From JBFHNV01 sp965365655 (GTDB taxonomy: Bacteria > Pseudomonadota > Gammaproteobacteria > HK1), in the NCBI GenBank assembly GCA_965365655.1, contig CBDUCN010000317.1, positions 1 through 5,905 on the forward strand: a DNA stretch of 5,905 nucleotides, in the 5' to 3' direction. Each line of letters begins with the position of its first letter. Position 1 is the stretch's first letter. Shown piece by piece: positions 1-4,399 of this stretch. The position numbers and the translations under genes were made by a program. Below the pieces are notes generated by a model. It did not search any database. It saw only the letters and a list, made by a program, of their open reading frames with translations, and had not been told where the DNA came from.

Positions 1-62
1 AGCCGGAGACCGCGTCTTCGGCGCAGCGAGGTGAAAACGCGCAGGATGCGCTTTTCCACCAT
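1..62 (-). CDS. Start of an unidentified gene downstream of the ureohydrolase (partial)
   Basis: On the minus strand an ATG at 62-60 opens a frame with no stop up to the window edge (20 codons, beginning MVEKRILRVF and rich in arginine). It begins 11 nt after the TAG of the ureohydrolase (76-74). A purine-rich AGGCGG at 75-70, overlapping that stop, sits 7 nt before the ATG and could be its ribosome binding site. The close spacing suggests the two genes are co-transcribed. Too little is present to name a family. The same bases are also open on the plus strand (1-69, stop TGA at 67-69), so the tail of a rightward gene cannot be fully excluded; the spacing and possible RBS favour the minus strand. 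Confidence 0.4.
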   Translation of the reverse strand, partial: MVEKRILRVFTSLRRRRGLR

Positions 63-73
63 CGTGTGACCGC

Positions 74-1060
74 CTACGCGTTGCGGCCCGGGCGCTGGTG
101 CCAGCGCGGCTGCATGCAGATGAAGCCGAGGAACTCCACCACCGTGTGCGCGGCCAGGTACGACGTGATGCCGGTGCCCACGTCGAGCTGCGGATTCACC
201 TCGACGAGGTCGAAGCCCACGACCTCGGCGTGCTGCGCGATGGCTTCCAGGCACGCGCGAAGCTGCGCGTAGCTCATGCCCTCCGGCTCCGCCGAGACGC
301 AGCCCGGGATCAGCGCCATGTCCAGCACGTCGATGTCGATGCTCACGTAGACGCGGGCGTCGCGCGGCACGCTGTCCGCGACCGCCTGCGGCCCGGCCGC
401 GCGGAAGTCGGCCATCGTGAGCACGTTGTTGCCGTCGGCCAGCGAATCCTCGTGCTCCTCCACCGCGGTGCGCAGGCTCCGGATGCCGACCTGCGTCAGG
501 CTCAGCACGTGCTCCATCGGCGCGATGTGGCGGAACGGGTGCATGTTGGTGAAGCGCAGGTCGTGCACGAACGGCATGTAGTCCAGGTGCGCGTCGAAGT
601 GGATCACGTGCACCGGCTCGACGACGTCGAAGCCGCGCACCACCGGATAGGTGACGGAGTGATCCCCGCCCAGCATCACCGGCAGCGCGCCGGCCGCGAG
701 CACCGCGCGCGTGAGCGCCGACGCGTTGTCGAAGGACGTCTCGACGGCGGTGGGCCACACGTCCGCGTCGCCGACGTCGGCGATGCGCCGCCCGCGAAGC
801 TCCTCGGCGAGGTAGGTGCGCCCGGTGATCGGGTCGTAGATGCCGGCGTTGTCGCCGCCGGCGAAGCGCAGCGAGTGCTCGCGTATCGCGCGCGGCCCGA
901 GGCGCGAGCCGGCGAGGTACGGCGAGCCCTCGTCGAACGGGACGCCGAACACCGCGATGTCGGCCTCCAGGTCCAGCGCGTCCTCGACGTACGGGGCGCG
1001 CAGGAAGGTCGGGATCCCCACGAAGGGCTTGTTCAGGCGCCAGCCGTCGTCGCTGCTCAT
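74..1060 (-). CDS. Agmatinase/ureohydrolase (arginase superfamily) protein
   Basis: This is a 328-aa enzyme of the arginase/agmatinase/formiminoglutamase superfamily, cytosolic metal-dependent hydrolases that release urea or a related product from guanidino or formimino compounds. Seen in the protein: GGDHS with H134; DAHLD with D156, H158 and D160; SIDID with D242 and D244; and E287 in DLVEVNP. Together these form the expected two-metal site and catalytic glutamate. Length is close to SpeB (about 306 aa). Unusual residues: the position normally His in the HGTPF-type motif is N172 (NMHPF), the Pro of DPxxxPG is M248, and GTGTPEPGG is replaced by CVSAEPEGM, so agmatine is not assured as substrate; guanidinobutyrate or another guanidino acid is possible. 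I chose ATG 1060 because the conserved region begins just after it; an in-frame TTG at 1099 would add 13 residues. Neither start has a convincing Shine-Dalgarno. It is divergent from the GST and may be co-transcribed with the partial gene at 1-62. The family is certain, the substrate is not. Confidence 0.9.
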   Translation of the reverse strand: MSSDDGWRLNKPFVGIPTFLRAPYVEDALDLEADIAVFGVPFDEGSPYLAGSRLGPRAIREHSLRFAGGDNAGIYDPITGRTYLAEELRGRRIADVGDADVWPTAVETSFDNASALTRAVLAAGALPVMLGGDHSVTYPVVRGFDVVEPVHVIHFDAHLDYMPFVHDLRFTNMHPFRHIAPMEHVLSLTQVGIRSLRTAVEEHEDSLADGNNVLTMADFRAAGPQAVADSVPRDARVYVSIDIDVLDMALIPGCVSAEPEGMSYAQLRACLEAIAQHAEVVGFDLVEVNPQLDVGTGITSYLAAHTVVEFLGFICMQPRWHQRPGRNA

Positions 1061-1160
1061 CCGCGTGCTGCCGTCGGGCCTGCGCAGAGCATGCGGCAAG
1101 CGGCACGATCATTTCAAAGGGTCTCGCCGGGGCGCGGCCGGTGCCGCGCCGTTCGGCGCG

Positions 1161-1194
1161 CCGGCGCTCGCGCCGGGGCCCCGCCGCCGGGGCC
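1161..1194. repeat. Two abutting GC-rich inverted repeats
   Basis: The first dyad is CCGGCGC-TC-GCGCCGG at 1161-1176 (7-bp arms). The second is GGCCCC-GCCGCC-GGGGCC at 1177-1194 (6-bp arms) and begins on the very next base. They lie mid-way between the divergent genes, so they could be regulator binding sites or hairpins in the leader of the GST transcript. Such dyads also arise by chance in DNA this GC-rich; there is no direct sign of function. Confidence 0.35.
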
Positions 1195-1260
1195 GCGCGT
1201 GCTGCCTTGCGCGCCGGGCCCGGCGCCCGCGACCATGGTCGCTACAGACGACACGCACAC

Positions 1261-1265
1261 GAGGT
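1261..1265 (+). promoter_or_regulatory. Ribosome binding site deciding the GST start
   Basis: GAGGT lies 8 nt before ATG 1274. The upstream in-frame ATG at 1235 has no purine-rich element in front of it, so this site favours 1274. The choice also puts the first beta strand (MRLYDN) at the N terminus, as is normal for bacterial GSTs. Confidence 0.6.
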
Positions 1266-1273
1266 ATCGCGCG

Positions 1274-1873
1274 ATGCGCCTCTACGACAACGCCTCCTCC
1301 GGCAACGCCTACAAGGTGCGGCTGCTGCTCGCGCTGCTCGGCATCGAGTACGAGCGCGTGGAGATGGACATCGATGCCGGCGCCACGCGCACGCCGGCCT
1401 TCCTCGCGATGAACCCGAACGGGCGCATCCCGCTGCTGGAGCTGGACGACGGACGCCACCTCGCCGAGTCCAACGCCATCCTGTGCTACCTCGCGCACGG
1501 CACGCCGTGGCTGCCCGAGGAACGCTGGGCGCGGGCGAAGGCGTTGGAGTGGATGTTCTTCGAGCAGTACAGCCACGAGCCGTACATCGCGGTGTCGCGC
1601 TACATCCTGACCCACCTGCCGGCGGACAGCCCGCGGCGCGCGGAGCTGCCGCGGCTCGCGCCGCGCGGCATCGCGGCGCTGGAGGTCATGGACCGTCACC
1701 TCGCCGGCGCGGACTGGTTCGCGGGCGACGCGTACTCGATCGCCGACATCTCGCTCTACGCGTACACGCACGTCGCCGGCGAGGGCGGCTTCGACCTCGC
1801 GCCGCACCGCCGCGTGCGCGACTGGCTGTCACGCTGCGCGGCGCAGCCGGGACACGTGCCGATGGACGCGTGA
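1274..1873 (+). CDS. Glutathione S-transferase family protein
   Basis: This is a 199-aa soluble glutathione S-transferase, expected to conjugate or otherwise use glutathione in detoxification. Residues 1-75 form the thioredoxin-like domain: strand MRLYDN, then SSGNAYKVRL with S8/S9 as candidate glutathione-activating residues, the cis-proline in RIPLL (P53), and E65-S66 in LAESNAIL, the usual gamma-glutamyl contact. Residues from about 85 to 199 form the all-helical domain, with the N-capping box SIADISLYAY (S155, D158) that is conserved in the fold. The tail QPGHVPMDA resembles endings common in small bacterial GSTs. Length is normal and nothing looks broken. The start at 1274 is preferred over in-frame ATG 1235 because GAGGT lies just upstream. 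The gene is divergent from the ureohydrolase and 154 nt before the DctP-like gene, so it is probably monocistronic. The subclass and the physiological electrophile cannot be read from the sequence. Confidence 0.93.
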   Translation: MRLYDNASSGNAYKVRLLLALLGIEYERVEMDIDAGATRTPAFLAMNPNGRIPLLELDDGRHLAESNAILCYLAHGTPWLPEERWARAKALEWMFFEQYSHEPYIAVSRYILTHLPADSPRRAELPRLAPRGIAALEVMDRHLAGADWFAGDAYSIADISLYAYTHVAGEGGFDLAPHRRVRDWLSRCAAQPGHVPMDA

Positions 1874-1962
1874 GCTCGTGAACGATTCGCGACGTCTGCC
1901 GGGACACCGCCCGGGCGCGGCCGTCGGCGCGTCGCGCCGGCGCGCGGGAGATTCGCGATCTG

Positions 1963-1981
1963 CGGGCGCTTGAGGCGCCCG
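1963..1981 (+). other. Short GC stem-loop upstream of the DctP-like gene
   Basis: Arms CGGGCGC and GCGCCCG pair over 7 bp around a TTGAG loop, 90 nt after the GST stop and 46 nt before the DctP-like ATG. Without a following T-run this is not a standard terminator. It could help end the GST message or sit in the leader of the next gene. Confidence 0.3.
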
Positions 1982-2017
1982 TCCACAGCCGCCACCATTG
2001 CCGCCCCGTCCATCCCC

Positions 2018-2021
2018 GGAG
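2018..2021 (+). promoter_or_regulatory. Ribosome binding site of the DctP-like gene
   Basis: GGAG lies 6 nt before ATG 2028. It favours this start over the in-frame ATG at 1998, which would add ten residues ahead of an otherwise normal signal peptide. Confidence 0.6.
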
Positions 2022-2027
2022 CTCCCG

Positions 2028-3008
2028 ATGTCCGCGACCTTCCGGCGGCCGCGCGCCGCGGTCCTGCTGTCCACCGTCGCCGCCCTCGCGCTGCGCGCCG
2101 TGCCGGCGCCGGCGCTGGAATGGTCCATGCCGGTCGCGGCCCCGCCCGGCGGCGTCGCGGAGAGCAGCGTGCGCGCGTTCGCGGCGCAGGTCGCCGCGGA
2201 CACCGCGGGCGGCCTCACCCTCGCGGTGACGCCGGCAGCGGACGCGGCCCGCGTGCCGGGCGCGCTGGGCGGGGGCCAGGCAGCCGCCGGCGCGTTCCCG
2301 CTCGCGGCGCTGGAGGCGGCGGAGCCGGTCCTCGCGATGGACCGCGTGCCGTACCTCGCGAGCAACTACGTGGACGCGGCGAAGCTCTGGAAGGTGCTGC
2401 GCCCGGCGGTGGAGCGCAAGCTCGCGGCGCGGGGGCTGCTGCTGCTGTACGCGGTGCCCGGCCCGCCGCCCGCACCGCTGTCGTTGCGTCCGATGCTGAC
2501 GCTGGAGGCGTGGCGCGGGATGCGGCTGCTGGCCGACGAGCCCGGTCTGGACGCGCTGGCACCCGTCGTGGGCCTGCAGGCGGTGCGCGCGCCCGGCGCA
2601 CGGGAGGCCCTCGCCGGCGGCGACGCGGATGCCGCGTTCAGGGCCGCGGACGCGGCGGCGGGCGACCGCGCGTGGGAGTACGCCGCGCACTACCTGGACG
2701 CGCGGGCGTGGTTCCCGAAGACCCTGGTGGTCGCGGCGCGCAGCGCGTTCGACGGCCTCGCGCCCGCGGCGCGCGACGCGCTGCGCGCCGCGGCCGCCGC
2801 CGCGGAGCAGGCCGCGTGGCAGGCCTCGGAGCGCGCCGCGGACGCCGGCGTGCAGCGCCTGCGCGACTACGGCATCAAGGCGGTGACGCCGCCGGTGAAG
2901 CTGCTGATCCGCCTCGAGGCGGTCGGCCGCGAGCTGCTGTTCCGCTGGTCGGAATCCGCGGGGGAGGAGGGTGCGCAGATCGTCGAGCGCTACTACGAGA
3001 TCCGGTGA
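2028..3008 (+). CDS. DctP-like TRAP transporter solute-binding protein, orphan
   Basis: This is a 326-aa protein matching the DctP family of periplasmic solute receptors for TRAP transporters. It has a signal peptide: basic RRPR at 6-9, a hydrophobic stretch at about 11-22, and probable cleavage after APA (27-29). Family landmarks in order are a first lobe with VRAFAAQVAADTAGGLTLAV (about 48-67), DRVPYLASNYVDAAKLW (105-121), the lobe-crossing LTLEAWRGMRLL (157-168), EALAGGDADAAF (193-204) and FPKTLVVAARSAFDGL (229-244). In typical members the crossing segment reads GLKIR, whose Arg binds the ligand carboxylate; here that position is L168. The usual LxtGxvDg becomes LAGGDADAA. The C-terminal half is very alanine-rich (six Ala in a row at 254-259). 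No DctQ or DctM permease gene is in the window. It may bind a non-carboxylate ligand, serve a distant permease, or act as a sensor partner. The family call is good; the ligand is unknown. Confidence 0.82.
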   Translation: MSATFRRPRAAVLLSTVAALALRAVPAPALEWSMPVAAPPGGVAESSVRAFAAQVAADTAGGLTLAVTPAADAARVPGALGGGQAAAGAFPLAALEAAEPVLAMDRVPYLASNYVDAAKLWKVLRPAVERKLAARGLLLLYAVPGPPPAPLSLRPMLTLEAWRGMRLLADEPGLDALAPVVGLQAVRAPGAREALAGGDADAAFRAADAAAGDRAWEYAAHYLDARAWFPKTLVVAARSAFDGLAPAARDALRAAAAAAEQAAWQASERAADAGVQRLRDYGIKAVTPPVKLLIRLEAVGRELLFRWSESAGEEGAQIVERYYEIR

Positions 3009-3039
3009 GCCGTGCCGGCGGCGGCGGGCGCTGTCGCGC

Positions 3040-3084
3040 GGCCGGCGCGCCGTGCTGCACCGCACCCATGAGCGGCGCGCGGCC
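3040..3084 (+). other. GC-rich stem-loop after the DctP-like gene
   Basis: GGCCGGCGCGCC (3040-3051) pairs with GGCGCGCGGCC (3074-3084) with one bulged base and a 22-nt loop that can itself fold weakly. It starts 31 nt after the stop. It is followed by an A-run rather than a T-run, so it is not a standard intrinsic terminator; it could protect a 3' end or mark a Rho-dependent end. Confidence 0.35.
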
Positions 3085-3098
3085 GAGTGCTGAAAAAA

Positions 3099-3172
3099 AC
3101 TCATCCGGTGCGGTGGCCGGGGCGCGACGAAGGCCGCGCGGTGCCGGGCATTCGCCGCTACACTGGATGAGT
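3099..3172. repeat. Long-range 12-nt inverted repeat before the efflux operon
   Basis: ACTCATCCGGTG (3099-3110) and CACTGGATGAGT (3161-3172) are complementary at 11 of 12 positions, and the twelfth is a G-T pair that would be G-U in RNA. The arms are 50 nt apart and the pairing does not extend past the 12 positions. The right arm covers GGATGAG, the likely ribosome binding site for the ATG at 3174. In RNA the stem would mask it; in DNA the arms could be paired protein-binding half-sites. Confidence 0.5.
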
Positions 3173-3173
3173 C

Positions 3174-3236
3174 ATGTTTGCCCACCGCCGCGGCGGCCGT
3201 TGCCGCCATCCTGACCTGCCCCGGGGCGCCCGCTGA
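3174..3236 (+). CDS. Possible 20-codon leader ORF overlapping the adaptor start
   Basis: ATG 3174 opens a 20-residue frame (MFAHRRGGRC RHPDLPRGAR) ending in TGA at 3234-3236. The stop shares its A with the adaptor ATG (TGATG), a classic arrangement for translational coupling. GGATGAG at 3165-3171 provides a plausible ribosome binding site. The adaptor's own upstream sequence is only a weak GGGG-type site, so coupling could help it to be translated. The peptide has six Arg and resembles no known family; its product may not matter. A chance short ORF in GC-rich DNA remains possible. Confidence 0.33.
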   Translation: MFAHRRGGRCRHPDLPRGAR

Positions 3237-4399
3237 TGGCGGCGCGCCCGCAGCCGCTTCGCCCCGAGTCCGCGAAGGCCGAGCAGCCCGAGCGCACGCT
3301 CGCGCCGCCGCCGCCCGGGGGCGGGCGCTGGGTGCAGCGCGCGATCATCCTCGCGCTGGTGCTCGTCGGCGGCTGGTTCGCGGTGCAGGAGGCCCGCGAG
3401 CGCATGCTGTACGTCGAGGAGATCGACGCGCGCATGGTCGGCGACCTGGTCACCGTGAGCAGCCGCGTGTCCGGCTGGCTCACCGAGATCGACGTGCAGT
3501 CGGGCGACGCGATCACCCGCGGCCAGGTGCTGGCGCGCGTCGACGCGCGGGAGTCGGAGCTGCTGGTGAGCGAGCTCGAGGCGCGCACCGAGGGCGTCGA
3601 CGCCGAGCGCAAGCGCATGCTGGCCGAGCGTGAGCTGATCGACCTGCAGACCCGCACCCGGCTCGAGACCCAGCTCTCCACCGCCGAGGCCGCGCAGGCC
3701 GAGGTCGCGGCACTGGACGCGCAGCTCGATCTCGCGCGCCAGGAGCTGGTGCGCGCGGAATCGCTGTTCGAGAAGCGCGTGATCCCGCGCTCGCAGCTCG
3801 ACCAGGCGCGTGCCCAGGCGCGGCGCATCGAGGGCGAGCGGCGCGCCACCGCGGCCGAGTACCAGGAGGCGATGGCGCGCCTGGAGGAGGCGCGCGCCGA
3901 GCGCGCGCGGCTGAACGTGCTCGACGAGGAGCTGGACATGCTCGCGCACCGCCGCGACGAGCTGAGCGCGAAGCTCGCGCAGCAGCAGCTCGACCTCGAG
4001 GACCGCGTGATCCGCGCGCCGGTGGACGGCGTGGTGGACCGCACCTTCGTCGAGGCCGGCGAGTACGTGCGCCCGGGCCAGCGGCTCGCCATCGTGCACG
4101 ACCCGCGCCGGGTGTGGGTGGAGGCGAACATCAAGGAGACGCAGGTCGCGCGCCTCGCGCTCGGGCAGAGCGTGCACATCAGCGTGGACGCGTACCCCGA
4201 CGAGTCCTTCAGCGGCACGGTGGAGAGCATCGGCTCGTCGACCACCGCGAGCTACGCGCTGCTGCCGAACCCGAACCCCAGCGGCAACTTCACCAAGGTC
4301 ACCCAGCGCCTGCCGGTGCGCATCGCCGTCGACAGCCCCGACGCGCGACTGCACCCGGGGATGATGGTGGAGGTGCGCATCGATGTCGGAGGGCGTTGA
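3236..4399 (+). CDS. EmrA-like HlyD-family efflux adaptor (membrane fusion protein)
   Basis: This is a 387-aa periplasmic adaptor, almost the same length as E. coli EmrA (390). It links an inner-membrane pump to an outer-membrane TolC-type channel. Domains: a short proline-rich cytoplasmic tail (1-33, PPPPGGG at 24-30); one membrane anchor (about 36-50); first half of the lipoyl-like domain (59-103, with SSRVSGWLTEIDVQSGD); a long charged alpha-hairpin (about 104-253) whose turn region FEKRVIPRSQLDQA (178-191) matches the usual channel-contacting tip; second lipoyl half (254-288, VIRAPVDGVVDRTFVEAGEYV); then the beta-barrel (about 291-383) with VWVEANIKETQVARL and the EmrA-type SGNFTKVTQRLPVRI. 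ATG 3236 overlaps the stop of a possible leader ORF, and its own ribosome binding site is weak. The last 17 nt overlap the pump gene, so the two are one transcription unit. Substrate and partner channel are unknown. Confidence 0.93.
   Translation: MAARPQPLRPESAKAEQPERTLAPPPPGGGRWVQRAIILALVLVGGWFAVQEARERMLYVEEIDARMVGDLVTVSSRVSGWLTEIDVQSGDAITRGQVLARVDARESELLVSELEARTEGVDAERKRMLAERELIDLQTRTRLETQLSTAEAAQAEVAALDAQLDLARQELVRAESLFEKRVIPRSQLDQARAQARRIEGERRATAAEYQEAMARLEEARAERARLNVLDEELDMLAHRRDELSAKLAQQQLDLEDRVIRAPVDGVVDRTFVEAGEYVRPGQRLAIVHDPRRVWVEANIKETQVARLALGQSVHISVDAYPDESFSGTVESIGSSTTASYALLPNPNPSGNFTKVTQRLPVRIAVDSPDARLHPGMMVEVRIDVGGR
4369..4374 (+). promoter_or_regulatory. Strong ribosome binding site of the pump gene, inside the adaptor gene
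   Basis: A full GGAGGT lies 8 nt before ATG 4383, within the last codons of the adaptor. It is the best Shine-Dalgarno in the window and fixes the start of the pump gene, giving a 17-nt gene overlap. Confidence 0.75.

Larger units (their letters stand above)
1061..1273. other. Divergent intergenic region between ureohydrolase and GST genes
   Basis: This spacer of about 213 nt must hold the start signals for both divergent genes. I see no good sigma-70 promoter. The only AT-rich patch is near 1111-1118; on the minus strand it contains TTGAAA (1117-1112), but the best -10 candidate, 18 nt downstream, is poor. The middle carries two abutting perfect inverted repeats (separate entry). An in-frame ATG at 1235 could extend the GST by 13 residues, but it lacks a ribosome binding site. 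Confidence 0.5.
1874..2027. other. Spacer between GST and DctP-like genes, with hairpins and a direct repeat
   Basis: Beyond the GST stop there is a small dyad CCGGG/CCCGG (1899-1903 with 1910-1914), a 9-bp direct repeat GATTCGCGA (1884-1892 and 1950-1958), and a stem CGGGCGC/GCGCCCG (1963-1969 with 1975-1981, 5-nt loop TTGAG). None is followed by a T-run, so no intrinsic terminator can be called. No convincing promoter hexamers were seen. Confidence 0.4.
3009..3235. other. Structured leader region of the efflux operon
   Basis: This 227-nt spacer is unusually structured. It contains a bulged GC stem near the end of the DctP-like gene (3040-3084), an A7 run (3093-3099), a 12-nt inverted repeat (3099-3110 with 3161-3172), a possible short leader ORF (3174-3236), and two perfect palindromes inside that ORF, CCGCCGCGGCGG (3185-3196) and GCCCCGGGGC (3218-3227). 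A TACACT at 3159-3164 resembles a -10 box, but no matching -35 is seen. No regulator gene (such as MarR or TetR) lies here. Confidence 0.5.

Noticed and set aside
1089..1117. TTGAAA on the minus strand as a -35 for the ureohydrolase.
   Set aside because: The hexamers at 17-18 nt spacing (GCATGC, CATGCT) match a -10 poorly; not enough to call a promoter.
98..1273. Long plus-strand frame running across the ureohydrolase and joining the GST (591 aa in all).
   Set aside because: It is antisense to a clear ureohydrolase with all catalytic motifs. The extra part is a low-complexity Arg/Ala/His/Val translation typical of GC-rich shadow frames. Only the part from 1274 is real.
1109..1807. 232-aa minus-strand frame opposite the GST.
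   Set aside because: Arg/Val-rich shadow of the GST reading frame, with no recognisable domain.
2028..3008. DctP-like gene as a pseudogene because of its missing Arg and alanine runs.
   Set aside because: The frame is intact at normal length, with a ribosome binding site, signal peptide and most family landmarks, so divergence is likelier than decay.
3159..3164. TACACT as a -10 box for the efflux operon.
   Set aside because: No -35-like hexamer at 16-18 nt and no extended -10 TG; kept only as a remark in the spacer entry.
1686..3209. 507-aa minus-strand frame opposite the GST end and the DctP-like gene.
   Set aside because: Arg/Ala/Gly-rich composition with no domain, and antisense to a gene with a signal peptide, ribosome binding site and family motifs.
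1970..3214. 414-aa plus-strand frame overlapping the DctP-like gene.
   Set aside because: Gly/Arg/Ala repeats produced by a shifted reading of GC-rich codons; the DctP-like frame explains the region.
3158..4354. 398-aa and 357-aa minus-strand frames opposite the adaptor gene.
   Set aside because: Biased composition (Leu/Arg/His in one, Ser/Arg/Ala in the other) mirroring the adaptor's codons; no motif of their own.
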